Source: Planktosalinus sp963975935
GTDB taxonomy: Bacteria; Bacteroidota; Bacteroidia; Flavobacteriales; Flavobacteriaceae
Assembly (NCBI GenBank): GCA_963975935.1
Contig: CAXBIQ010000001.1
Location: forward strand, 372,001-436,000
DNA length: 64,000 bases
Direction: 5' to 3'
Below are positions 27,535 through 35,155 of the stretch, one piece after another (the first letter of the stretch is position 1; every line of letters begins with the position of its first letter). The translations under genes and the position numbers were made by a program. A model generated the notes under the pieces. It did not search any database. It was given only the letters and a program-made list of their open reading frames with translations, and was not told the DNA's origin.

Positions 27535-28596
27535 TTATGCTATACTAATTTTATCGTCCAAATAAACTTCCTGAACAGATTGTAATACTCTTACGCCTTC
27601 GCTAAAGGGCTTTTGAAATGCTTTTCTTCCCATTATCAGCCCAGAGCCACCAGCCCTTTTATTGATGACGGCAGTTGTTACAGCTTCGGACAAATCTGAT
27701 TTGCCTTTGGAACCACCACCTGAATTAATCAGCCCTATTTTACCCATATAGCAATTGGCTACTTGCAACCTGCAAAGGTCAATAGGGTGGTCTGTGGTAA
27801 GGGTTTTATACATTTCATCATCATATTTTCCAAATCCTATCTCTTTGAAACCAAAATTATTGGTTGGTAATTTTTGTTTGATGATATCTGCCTGTATCGT
27901 TACTCCAATCTGATTGGCTTGTCCGGTTACATCGGCCGATGCGTGATAATCTTCTTTATCGGTTTTAAAAGCTTCATTTCGTGTATAGCACCATAAAATG
28001 GTAGCCATTCCCAGATTGTGTGCTTCTTCAAAAGCTTCAGCTATTTCTTTTAGCTGTCTGTTACTTTCCGCTGAACCAAAATAAATGGTAGCTCCTACGG
28101 CAATTGCTCCCATATCCCAAGCGGTTTTTACCTTACCAAAGAGTGTTTGGTCATATTTGTTCGGGTAGGTAAGCAGTTCATTGTGGTTAATCTTAACGAT
28201 AAAAGGGATTTTATGGGCATATTTTCGGGCATTCAAACCCAAAACCCCAAACGTGGAAGCCACCCCATTACAACCGGCCTCAAGGGCGAGTTTTATAATG
28301 TTCTCTGGGTCGAAATAATCTGGGTTTTTATAGAATGAAAAGGCCGCGCTATGCTCAATACCTTGGTCCACAGGAAGGATACTTAAATAGCCTGTACCTC
28401 CCAGATTTCCGTTGTTGTACAATTGTGAAAGACTTCGAAGCACCTGCGGATTTCTGTTGCTACTGCCAAATACTTTTTCTAAACTATTTTTGCTTGGCAC
28501 TTGCAATTCATCCTTTGTTATTTTTTCACAAACGTGTTCTAAATAGAAGTCTGCTTTTTCTCCTAAAAGTTCTACTATATTCTTGTCTGTTTTCAT
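27535..28596 (-). CDS. fbaB: Class I fructose-bisphosphate aldolase (DhnA/FbaB type)
   Basis: 353 residues. LPVDQGIEHSAAFSF, FIVKINHNELL, GAIAVGATIYFGS, QADIIKQKLP (with the likely Schiff-base Lys) and the phosphate-binding GGGSKGKSDL are those of FbaB/archaeal class I aldolases, unrelated to the metal-dependent class II enzyme. It splits fructose-1,6-bisphosphate into DHAP and glyceraldehyde-3-phosphate. It is 11 bp downstream of the type II GAPDH gene, so two consecutive glycolytic steps are encoded side by side in archaeal-like versions. Confidence 0.92.
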   Translation of the reverse strand: MKTDKNIVELLGEKADFYLEHVCEKITKDELQVPSKNSLEKVFGSSNRNPQVLRSLSQLYNNGNLGGTGYLSILPVDQGIEHSAAFSFYKNPDYFDPENIIKLALEAGCNGVASTFGVLGLNARKYAHKIPFIVKINHNELLTYPNKYDQTLFGKVKTAWDMGAIAVGATIYFGSAESNRQLKEIAEAFEEAHNLGMATILWCYTRNEAFKTDKEDYHASADVTGQANQIGVTIQADIIKQKLPTNNFGFKEIGFGKYDDEMYKTLTTDHPIDLCRLQVANCYMGKIGLINSGGGSKGKSDLSEAVTTAVINKRAGGSGLIMGRKAFQKPFSEGVRVLQSVQEVYLDDKISIA

Positions 28597-28607
28597 TTTG
28601 ATAGTAT

Positions 28608-29621
28608 TTAATGGATTCCTAAACTTTCATTTGTTTTGGCTATGGATTTTGTACCATCTGTTTCAATTCCAGTTAAAGCCCTAATAGCATCAATTGTTTC
28701 CGGGATTACAATAGCTTGATTATCGACTATATAAGCATAGAAAAGTTCATCGCCCACCACTTTCAGCATATCTTCCCAAAGGGCAACTTCATACATATCA
28801 CCCCAAGGCCTGCCCATATCTAAGAACATTTCTTTAATGGTATTGTTAGAAACCAAACCTTGATCATATTGAATTAGTTTGATGCGACTAGAGGTTTTAA
28901 AGGCATTCAGCACCTCTTCCTTCGAGGCCTGTTTTTTTAATTTCACGTTCCAGTAATGTAAATGGCTTAAGGTTTGGGGTACCTTTATTGCGGTAGTGAT
29001 AACATCAAGATCAGGGTCAACACTTTGTGCGTCGGGACCTTGATGGCTTGGGATGTCTCTTTCGGGAACCATTGTGTTCATAATACCGCCTAAATGGCTT
29101 TCCCAAGGGTCTGTAGCTCTTCTTAAAAGTGTACCTCTGGCATAATCCAATAAATCGGCTCTTTTTAAAGCGGTCAAGGTTCTTAAAATAGACGTAGTAT
29201 TACACGAAACTACTCTTGTCGCATTCAAGTTTAGAGCGGATTTGTAATTATTTTCTGCACTAAAGGAATGCCCTGTGGTTTCGTGTTTTTCGCCACCGTG
29301 TAGAATAAATTTGATGTTTTGCTCCTTGTAGATAACGACATTCTGAGCGGCAATTTTTTTGGGTGTACAGTCCACAACAAGATCTGATTTCTTTAAAAGT
29401 TCCTGTAAGCTTCCTTTTACTGAAATTCCTTTTGAGTCCATATCATTGGCTGCTTCTTCGGTAGCTGCATAAATATCATACTCCTTTCTTACGGCATTTT
29501 GAATGCGCCAATCGCTGATTATATCGCAAACGCCCGAAAGCTTCATATCATCTTGTAATTTGATGGCATCTGCCACTCTTTTTCCTATGACTCCGTATCC
29601 TATAACTCCTATTTCTTTCAT
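28608..29621 (-). CDS. Type II (archaeal-type) glyceraldehyde-3-phosphate dehydrogenase
   Basis: 337 residues. The Rossmann motif is IGVIGYGVIGKRVADAI, and the catalytic Cys140 lies in VVSCNTTSILRTL, the archaeal form of the GAPDH active-site peptide. Further archaeal-type landmarks are CTPKKIAAQN and TMVPERDIPSHQGPDA. It should oxidise glyceraldehyde-3-phosphate with NAD(P)+ and phosphate. Type II GAPDH is rare in bacteria, where the Gap A type dominates, so this points to horizontal origin. It lies upstream of fbaB with 11 bp between them. Confidence 0.9.
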   Translation of the reverse strand: MKEIGVIGYGVIGKRVADAIKLQDDMKLSGVCDIISDWRIQNAVRKEYDIYAATEEAANDMDSKGISVKGSLQELLKKSDLVVDCTPKKIAAQNVVIYKEQNIKFILHGGEKHETTGHSFSAENNYKSALNLNATRVVSCNTTSILRTLTALKRADLLDYARGTLLRRATDPWESHLGGIMNTMVPERDIPSHQGPDAQSVDPDLDVITTAIKVPQTLSHLHYWNVKLKKQASKEEVLNAFKTSSRIKLIQYDQGLVSNNTIKEMFLDMGRPWGDMYEVALWEDMLKVVGDELFYAYIVDNQAIVIPETIDAIRALTGIETDGTKSIAKTNESLGIH

Positions 29622-29641
29622 ATAAATTTTGTTTTAATTAG

Positions 29642-30997
29642 TTATTCTTCTGTATTATCGATTAATGATTTTGGCTTAAAATTTCTAATAATCAAGCGGT
29701 TGCTCTTTTCATAAGTGAAATAGCTAACCGCCCAATTAAAACCAACCATCAATCTATTTCTAAATCCACTTATGGACATCAAGTGAACAACGGACCACAG
29801 CAACCAGGCGAAATAGCCTGCAAATTTAAATTTGCCCAAATCGGCAACTGCCTTGCGTTTTCCTACAGTGGCCAAGGAGCCTTTGTCTTTATATTCGAAA
29901 GGTTGTGTGGGTTTATTATTTATGAGGTTTAATATAGAATTACCCAGATATTTTCCTTGTTGAATTGCTGCCTGCGCCACCTGTGGATGCCCTTTGGGTC
30001 TTTCTTCAGAAATAAGCGCAGCTATATCGCCTATGGCAAAAATGTTTTCGTAGCCTTCTACTTTTAAATTAGCATCGGTTTTAATCCGGTTGCCCCTGAC
30101 TATGTGTTTTTCATCAATACCATTTGGGAATTGTCCTTTTACGCCAGCCGTCCAGATAAGGTTTTTAGCCAAAATGGTCTTACCACTTATGGTAGTGACT
30201 TCCTTTCCATCATAATTGCTTACAGCTTCATTTAATAATACCTTTACATTTAAATCCTCTAAATATTTGAGGGTTTTCGATGATGCTTTATCAGACATTG
30301 TACTTAACAACTCATCAATGGCTTCTATTAAATAAATATTCATAATGGAAGAAGGGTACTCTGGGTAATCTTTGGGAAGGATGTATTTGCAAAACTCTGC
30401 CAATGCTCCTGCCATCTCTACACCGGCAGGACCACCACCTACTATTACAAAATTTGTTAGGGCATCCCGTTCATCATCATCACAGGTAATGGCAGCCTGT
30501 TCTAAATTTTGCAACATCATATGGCGAATGTTCAGGGAATCTCGGATATCCTTCATTCCCAAGCTGTTTTCTGCTACTTTATCCATCCCAAAAAAATTGG
30601 TGGTTGTACCTGAAGCAATTACCAGATAGTCATAGTGAACTTTTCCTTTAGAAGTTATTAATGTGTTTAATGAGGGCTGAATTTCTTCTACTTCGACCAA
30701 ACGAAATACTACATTTTTGTAACCATTGAATTGTTTTCTAAATGGAAATACTATGCTATCAGGTTCCAACGCACTCGTTGCCACTTGATATAATAAAGGT
30801 TGAAATTGATGGAAGTTATTTTTATCGAGTAAAACCACTTGAACTTCTTTGTGTTTCAGTTTTTCAACCAATGCCAAACCTGCAAATCCTCCACCAACGA
30901 TAACCACACGAGGTAATTTAGTATCTGGAAGACAGATTTCATCTGTTATCTTACAGGTGGATTCCAACGGAATGCTATGTGTTTGCTTTTCTTTCAT
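29642..30997 (-). CDS. ndh: Type II NADH:quinone oxidoreductase (NDH-2)
   Basis: 451 residues. FAD-binding GGGFAG is at 35-40 and NAD-binding VIVGGGPAGVEMAGAL about 165 residues on; AIGDIAAL is the second FAD motif, and a C-terminal hydrophobic stretch (FAWLLWSVVHLMSISG) would anchor it to the membrane. It oxidises NADH with quinone without pumping protons. With GAPDH and D-lactate dehydrogenase in the same unit, it offers a second way to recycle NADH. Its start region overlaps the following Usp gene by 4 bp. Confidence 0.9.
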   Translation of the reverse strand: MKEKQTHSIPLESTCKITDEICLPDTKLPRVVIVGGGFAGLALVEKLKHKEVQVVLLDKNNFHQFQPLLYQVATSALEPDSIVFPFRKQFNGYKNVVFRLVEVEEIQPSLNTLITSKGKVHYDYLVIASGTTTNFFGMDKVAENSLGMKDIRDSLNIRHMMLQNLEQAAITCDDDERDALTNFVIVGGGPAGVEMAGALAEFCKYILPKDYPEYPSSIMNIYLIEAIDELLSTMSDKASSKTLKYLEDLNVKVLLNEAVSNYDGKEVTTISGKTILAKNLIWTAGVKGQFPNGIDEKHIVRGNRIKTDANLKVEGYENIFAIGDIAALISEERPKGHPQVAQAAIQQGKYLGNSILNLINNKPTQPFEYKDKGSLATVGKRKAVADLGKFKFAGYFAWLLWSVVHLMSISGFRNRLMVGFNWAVSYFTYEKSNRLIIRNFKPKSLIDNTEE

Positions 30998-31455
30998 TTT
31001 TTATTTCTATCTCTTGCAATGAGTACTGAACATTTGGCATTTGTGGTCAAATATTGGGATACAGAGCCCAATACTAAGCGTGAAAGTGCACCGTGACCCT
31101 GAGAGCCTACTACGATTAAATCTGCACCCCAATCTTCTGCTTTTTCATAAATAGTACTTTTGGGCAGGCCACTAACAACACTTGTGGTTATGGAAAGTGC
31201 CTTGTTTTCGGCCTTGATTTTATCGAAAGCTTCTGAAACGATTTTGTTTCCCAATTTTTGAGCGTTACTTCTAATTTCTTCTATGTAATTTCCTATCCTG
31301 CCGCCCATAGTATGCAATCCCAGGCCGGTTGTTTTCGGAACTTCATAAACATTTATAATATGAATTTCACTATTTGAGGATAGGGTCATTTTTATAAGTT
31401 CGTGAATGGCTACTTTACTGAAATCTGAACCATCTATGGCCAATAATATTTTCAT
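30994..31455 (-). CDS. Universal stress protein, single UspA domain
   Basis: 153 residues, one UspA fold. It begins MKILLAIDGSDFSKVA and ends with VVGSQGHGALSRLVLGSVSQ, the G-x2-G-x9-G-S/T pattern of ATP-binding Usp proteins. Its gene sits between NDH-2 and a membrane protein with overlap or a 12-bp gap, so it is part of the operon. It is more similar in plan to ATP-binding MJ0577 types than to the two-domain Usp at 17-18 kb. Confidence 0.87.
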   Translation of the reverse strand: MKILLAIDGSDFSKVAIHELIKMTLSSNSEIHIINVYEVPKTTGLGLHTMGGRIGNYIEEIRSNAQKLGNKIVSEAFDKIKAENKALSITTSVVSGLPKSTIYEKAEDWGADLIVVGSQGHGALSRLVLGSVSQYLTTNAKCSVLIARDRNKK

Positions 31456-31467
31456 AATTTGAATGTT

Positions 31468-32178
31468 TTAGTTGGTTGACATTTCTTTCGATTTTATAAG
31501 TTTTCTCCAATACAAGTGTTCATATAATCCAGACCAATACATACCAAAGGTGAAAGCGAACAGTAACTCTTCAATTGGGATTCCCAAAACAAGAATATGG
31601 GTCAGGTTGTCCAGATTCCAGTACAGCTCCACATATTGCGGATAAAACGGAAGGATGCTTCCGAAATAAATGAAGTACAGTATGGTAAACAAGATTCCTC
31701 CAACCCATATCTTTCCTTTTAAATCTGGGCGACAGTACAATGTTGCCAAACCACCAAAAAACATTGCAATGATGCCACAATAGATGTGGTTAAGCGTGGT
31801 GAAAAGACTAAATATGACGAATACAATGGCTGGAACAAAAAGTATATAAATATGTAGCTTATGTCTTTGGTGGCTCCGTTCGGTATGAGGCATATCTATA
31901 TAGCCTTTTTTGAATATCAGATTATACAATACCGTCCCTATTCCGCCAATGGCAAAAGAGAAGATAAGGCTCTCAATATCAAAACCTGTTCTTTCCGCTA
32001 AATGGAATAGGGAAGGTGGAAACCAATATTCTGGAACAAACAAGGGTTCTGTTAGGCCAAAGGGCATCGTAATAAGGCTCATTTTGAGCATTTCTTTTCT
32101 ATACCCCTTTTTTGACAAATAGATTATTGCCCAAAGAGCAAGAATTATAAGAGACCATATGAACCAGACATATTGCAT
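31468..32178 (-). CDS. Membrane protein with lycopene-cyclase-like domains
   Basis: 236 residues, about 7 hydrophobic segments. The motif IPIEELLFAFTFGMYW near the C-terminus resembles the PxEE signature of heterodimeric (CrtYc/CrtYd-type) lycopene cyclases, and PFGLTEPLFVPEYW in the N-terminal half gives the paired copy. No other carotenoid gene is nearby, so cyclase activity on lycopene is uncertain. It may have another membrane role in this stress/metal cluster. Confidence 0.65.
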   Translation of the reverse strand: MQYVWFIWSLIILALWAIIYLSKKGYRKEMLKMSLITMPFGLTEPLFVPEYWFPPSLFHLAERTGFDIESLIFSFAIGGIGTVLYNLIFKKGYIDMPHTERSHQRHKLHIYILFVPAIVFVIFSLFTTLNHIYCGIIAMFFGGLATLYCRPDLKGKIWVGGILFTILYFIYFGSILPFYPQYVELYWNLDNLTHILVLGIPIEELLFAFTFGMYWSGLYEHLYWRKLIKSKEMSTN

Positions 32179-32196
32179 AAATTTTATTTTACTCTC

Positions 32197-32475
32197 TTAT
32201 TTTTTGACTTTTATTTGCGCATTATAAAAAGCCGCAATACAGGCACCTATTAGCCATCCTAAAATGAATATCTGTACTATTCCCAAACCAGCTTCCCATA
32301 GTGGCACATCCATCCTGATAATGCTTGTGGTATCTAAACCGTGCAATAGGCTGTTGAAAAAATCGATAGTGGCTTCTCGACCTGCTGTTGACATAACTAT
32401 CATACAGCCTAAGTAAATTAGTGCCCCCGTAAGACCGAAAGCAAATCCGAGTTTTTTTACGTTTAATCGATACAT
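32197..32475 (-). CDS. DUF5676-type small membrane protein
   Basis: 92 residues with two hydrophobic helices (about 10-32 and 65-86) joined by a loop containing DFFNSLLHGLDTTSI. This matches DUF5676, a family repeatedly found with copper and other metal-resistance genes. The helices face a short basic tail (NAQIKVKK). Function unknown; context suggests a role with the neighbouring SHOCT and HMA proteins. Confidence 0.7.
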   Translation of the reverse strand: MYRLNVKKLGFAFGLTGALIYLGCMIVMSTAGREATIDFFNSLLHGLDTTSIIRMDVPLWEAGLGIVQIFILGWLIGACIAAFYNAQIKVKK

Positions 32476-32492
32476 AATTTTAAAGTTTTGAG

Positions 32493-32711
32493 TTAGTTGT
32501 CTGATTTTAATATCTTTTTTGATTCCTCAAATTCTTCCTTGGATATTTCGCCTTTTGCAAAGCGGTTTTTAAGAATATCCAGTGGGCTGTCCTTCTTTGT
32601 TTTTTGATAAGGGATATCTGCTGGGATAAAGAATATCCAAGCCAATAAAATAATCCATATAATCCACCATATTAGGTGCATACCTCCAAAATGTCCTTCG
32701 TAAAAATGCAT
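32493..32711 (-). CDS. SHOCT-domain small membrane protein
   Basis: 72 residues. One transmembrane helix (WWIIWIILLAWIFFI) is followed by a C-terminal SHOCT motif (DILKNRFAKGEISKEEFEE), a short oligomerisation domain. The His/Gly-containing N-terminus (FYEGHFGGMH) may touch metal. Such proteins are common beside copper ATPases in Bacteroidota. It is embedded in the run of small metal-related genes at 32.2-33.7 kb. Confidence 0.78.
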   Translation of the reverse strand: MHFYEGHFGGMHLIWWIIWIILLAWIFFIPADIPYQKTKKDSPLDILKNRFAKGEISKEEFEESKKILKSDN

Positions 32712-32733
32712 AATTTTTGGTTTTAAGTTGTTG

Positions 32734-32952
32734 TTAATTTAATTCTGTAATTGTATAACCATTGAGCCCATCAAGTTGCTTTTGTAATTCGGCAACAGAA
32801 AGTGCTTCATTCATCGTGATAAGTGCAGCACCTTTTGGTGCCAAAAAGATCTCTGCTTTTTCTATATTGGGATGTTCTTCTAAAGTCTTTTTTACTCTTG
32901 ATACACATCCACCGCAGCTGATTCCGCTTATTTGAAATTTTTGTTTCATCAT
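32734..32952 (-). CDS. Heavy-metal-associated (HMA) domain protein, CopZ-like
   Basis: 72 residues, a single ferredoxin-like HMA domain with Cys13 and Cys16 in GISCGGC. No signal peptide, so a cytosolic metal carrier, most likely for Cu+. It could deliver copper to the CopB ATPase of this strand. A second stand-alone carrier is encoded beside CopA at 60.8 kb. Confidence 0.85.
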   Translation of the reverse strand: MMKQKFQISGISCGGCVSRVKKTLEEHPNIEKAEIFLAPKGAALITMNEALSVAELQKQLDGLNGYTITELN

Positions 32953-32959
32953 TTAGTAT

Positions 32960-33229
32960 TTAATGGTGATGATGCCCTTTGTGTTCATCTTTTGGTTCTG
33001 TTTTTGAAACATCTTTACCGTGTTCGTTTTCTCTTTGTCTATTCTGTGAATGATTGTGCCCACCGTGGCGATGTGAACCGTGAGGCATAAATAAGTGACA
33101 AGCAAACATAAAGAGGATGAAGATGAATAGAGACGAACTGCTTCCTATACCTAATGATGGTGCAAAAAAGATAAACAGTAATGGTAATCCACAACCGATG
33201 ACCATCCATATCCAGTGATTATTTTTCAT
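32960..33229 (-). CDS. DUF2933-like His-rich membrane protein
   Basis: 89 residues. Two hydrophobic segments (about 6-26 and 31-47) are followed by a His-rich soluble tail (HGSHRHGGHNHSQ, ending in GHHHH). The shape fits DUF2933-type small proteins found with copper resistance genes. The tail is a plausible metal sink at the membrane surface. It lies 7 bp upstream of the HMA gene. Confidence 0.68.
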   Translation of the reverse strand: MKNNHWIWMVIGCGLPLLFIFFAPSLGIGSSSSLFIFILFMFACHLFMPHGSHRHGGHNHSQNRQRENEHGKDVSKTEPKDEHKGHHHH

Positions 33230-33253
33230 TGTTGTTTATTTTAAAAGTTAAAA

Positions 33254-33520
33254 TTAATGATGCTCGGTATGCTCACCTTTGGTTGGACTATCCATATCGT
33301 CCATCTTGTCCATACCCTGCATATCCATTCCTTTTTCGCCCATCATCTTTGAGCAGGATTCCATACAGTCTTCGCTCATCATCCCTTTTTCGTGCATCAT
33401 TTTCATCATAGTGCCCATCATTTTGCCGTCATTCATCATTCCGTCCATCATTGAGTGCATCATTGTACTGTCTTTCATCATCATTTGCATTCCTTCTCCT
33501 TGCATCATTGAGCTCATCAT
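33254..33520 (-). CDS. Met-rich putative copper-binding protein (or C-terminal half of a split lipoprotein)
   Basis: 88 residues of which about a third are Met, with DCMESCSKMM and a His tail (GEHTEHH). No signal peptide of its own. The ATG overlaps the stop of the preceding lipoprotein gene (TGA within ATGATGA), and a run of seven A's lies exactly at the junction. A -1 shift there would continue the lipoprotein directly into this Met-rich region, which reads as one domain with it (HAMQMMQG before, SSMMQGEGMQMM after). So it is either the frameshift-made tail, a coupled second gene, or part of a mutated gene. Confidence 0.6.
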   Translation of the reverse strand: MMSSMMQGEGMQMMMKDSTMMHSMMDGMMNDGKMMGTMMKMMHEKGMMSEDCMESCSKMMGEKGMDMQGMDKMDDMDSPTKGEHTEHH

Positions 33521-33732
33521 TTTTTTGTTCCCTGCATCATTTGCATTGCGTGTTGGTTGTCGTGCATACTTTCCATAAATTCGGTCATATAGTCGTGATT
33601 TTTGGAAATGGCATTAAAAACTTCTGTGCGAGTTTCAGGGTTTTCCATTAGTGCCTGAGTGTTTGTTTCTTGTTTGCAACTGTTTAAGCTTAAAAGCCCA
33701 ATCATCGATAAAATAATTGTAAGTGCTTTCAT
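33517..33732 (-). CDS. Small lipoprotein, N-terminal half of a Met-rich copper-binding protein
   Basis: 71 residues. The lipobox LLSLNSC places the acylated Cys at residue 19. The mature part (NPETRTEVFNAISKNHDYM, then HDNQHAMQMM) starts the Met/His-rich pattern continued by the next gene. The frame stops right after an A7 run. It is the first gene of the long minus-strand run that reaches 8.1 kb. Likely role: periplasmic or outer-membrane copper sequestration. Confidence 0.65.
   Translation of the reverse strand: MKALTIILSMIGLLSLNSCKQETNTQALMENPETRTEVFNAISKNHDYMTEFMESMHDNQHAMQMMQGTKK
33520..33526 (-). promoter_or_regulatory. A7 slippery run at the junction of the two Met-rich frames
   Basis: On the coding strand seven A's are followed directly by TGATGAG. 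Read in the lipoprotein frame this gives AAA AAA TGA (stop); slipping back one base gives AAA AAA ATG ATG and enters the Met-rich frame. A AAA AAA is a known slippery heptamer and also a site for polymerase slippage. An ordinary one-base deletion or sequencing error would look the same. Confidence 0.5.
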
Positions 33733-33807
33733 AGGTGTTTGTTTTGAATTAATACTATAAAATTATTGGTTTTGTACTATCTTGTTGTACATAACTTTCG
33801 CTATGAT

Positions 33808-34389
33808 CTATATAATTTCATCGTAAAAATTTCGTTTCCAGTCTTCTGCATTTTTATAATCGGTCATACTTACTCCTATAACGTCCTTAAACTGTCTAGA
33901 CAAATGGTTGACACTGCTGTAGTCCAATAGGTACCCTATATCTGAAAAGGAATGTTGTTTAAGCTGAATGAGCTCTTTGACTTTTTCTATTTTTAATTTG
34001 ATAAAGTACTTTTCAATGGTTGTCTGTTGATTTGCTGAAAACAATCTGCTCAATGTCTTGTAATCTTTATGAAGTCTTGAAGCCAATAGTTCAGATGTTT
34101 TTACCTTAATATGTAACGGTAGCTCTTGCAATTGTTCTATTAGAATAATCTTGATTCTTTCTGTGAGCATTTCTTCTTCATTCTGAACAATTTCAAAATT
34201 ATTGGCGTGAAGTACAGTTGTAACAGCTTCGACAATTTCATTGCTGGTTTTTTTTGGTGCTTCTACCAATAACCTTCCTAATTCTAATGAAAGCACAGTT
34301 ACTCCCAATTCTTGTAGTTCTTGCTTAATAACTTTTAAGCAGCGGCTACAGACCATATTCTTAATCCAAAATTCTTTGGGTCCTTTCAT
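33808..34389 (-). CDS. AraC-family regulator with HMA-like N-terminus
   Basis: About 193 residues from the ATG at 34389; the frame stays open to 34488, but the longer start adds 33 residues without counterpart in the second copy (52499-53065). The N-terminus has FWIKNMVCSRC, like the metal loop of an HMA domain (Cys14, Cys17). The C-terminal ~95 residues are an AraC double HTH (FSDIGYLLDYSSVNHLSRQF). A direct metal-sensing activator is inferred. It lies beside the start of the Met-rich/copper run. Confidence 0.78.
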   Translation of the reverse strand: MKGPKEFWIKNMVCSRCLKVIKQELQELGVTVLSLELGRLLVEAPKKTSNEIVEAVTTVLHANNFEIVQNEEEMLTERIKIILIEQLQELPLHIKVKTSELLASRLHKDYKTLSRLFSANQQTTIEKYFIKLKIEKVKELIQLKQHSFSDIGYLLDYSSVNHLSRQFKDVIGVSMTDYKNAEDWKRNFYDEII

Positions 34390-34525
34390 AATAATCGATG
34401 TATTGCTATTAGGCATTTTGCCAAATAGTTTGAATTTTCTTAATAGTACAAGGTTAATAGTGTTGTTGAGAATTGGGTACAGCAACATTTAGCCAGAAGA
34501 TGTTCTTTGGCTATAATAGAGGATA

Positions 34526-34546
34526 CAGATTGATATGTTCAATCTG
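34526..34546. promoter_or_regulatory. 7-bp perfect inverted repeat between HYC_CC_PP and AraC genes
   Basis: Arms cagattg (34526-34532) and caatctg (34540-34546) around a 7-nt loop, 13 bp past the stop of the upstream gene and about 140 bp upstream of the AraC start. No T-run follows on the minus strand, so an operator is as likely as a terminator. Confidence 0.4.
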
Positions 34547-34558
34547 CAAGGAAGAAAA

Positions 34559-34981
34559 TCAAATTAAGTAAGTCTCGTAAAGAGTTTGTATGTCCTTGGA
34601 TATCAAGGGCGGCCTATATTGTTTAAAAGGAACTATATTTTTTTCAAGCCCTTCAAATAAATTTACATAAACGTAAAAAAAAGTATTAAGGAAAATTACG
34701 GTTTCGGCCTCAAGTTTTGTATTAGCCTTTTTAATGGTGTCATTTCCAGTTTTTACAAAAGATTCATTACTACAACAGTCTTTTTCTTGTAACGTAGTGC
34801 ACTGCTTTAACGGTGAATCTTTCTTTTGAACCTTTTCTGTGCAGGTTTTTGCTTTGTTCCAAACAGCTATATCTACCAATTGATTACAACAAAAATGCAT
34901 ATCTACCGTAAAAGAAGAGGTAGAAAACAGTATTAAAACTGCTAAAAAGAAAGACAATATTTTAGTAAAAAATGTTTTCAC
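34559..34981 (-). CDS. HYC_CC_PP family exported protein
   Basis: 140 residues with a signal peptide (about 1-25). It shows the family landmarks in order: HFCC (variant of HYC) near 29-32, KDCC near 68, and YRPPLI near the C-terminus, and ends in TLYETYLI. The cysteines suggest metal binding or disulfides in the periplasm. A paralogue lies at 37613-38029 on the other side of the TonB receptor. A promoter ends only a few bases upstream of its ATG. Confidence 0.8.
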   Translation of the reverse strand: MKTFFTKILSFFLAVLILFSTSSFTVDMHFCCNQLVDIAVWNKAKTCTEKVQKKDSPLKQCTTLQEKDCCSNESFVKTGNDTIKKANTKLEAETVIFLNTFFYVYVNLFEGLEKNIVPFKQYRPPLISKDIQTLYETYLI

Positions 34982-34985
34982 ATTG

Positions 34986-35016
34986 TAAAGTTAATAAATT
35001 TTGTTTAACAATCAAA
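34986..35016 (-). promoter_or_regulatory. Bacteroidota-type promoter for the HYC_CC_PP gene
   Basis: On the minus strand TTTG (35016-35013) is followed after 19 nt by TAACTTTA (34993-34986), one base off the TAnnTTTG consensus. The ATG begins 5 bases later, so the transcript should be leaderless or nearly so. Confidence 0.6.
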
Positions 35017-35155
35017 AATTTGTTCAATTAAAGAAAGTATTCCTAAAGCTTTTTATGCTAAGTATTTAGCTATTAAAAAACATAAAAGGCACTTTACAAA
35101 AGTAATTTTAAACGTTGAACAAAAATATGACTTTTGTCATCCAATTAAATTTTTC

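Noticed and set aside
31468..32178. Carotenoid biosynthesis gene
   Set aside because: Only domain resemblance to lycopene cyclase; no crtB, crtI or other pathway gene is in the window.
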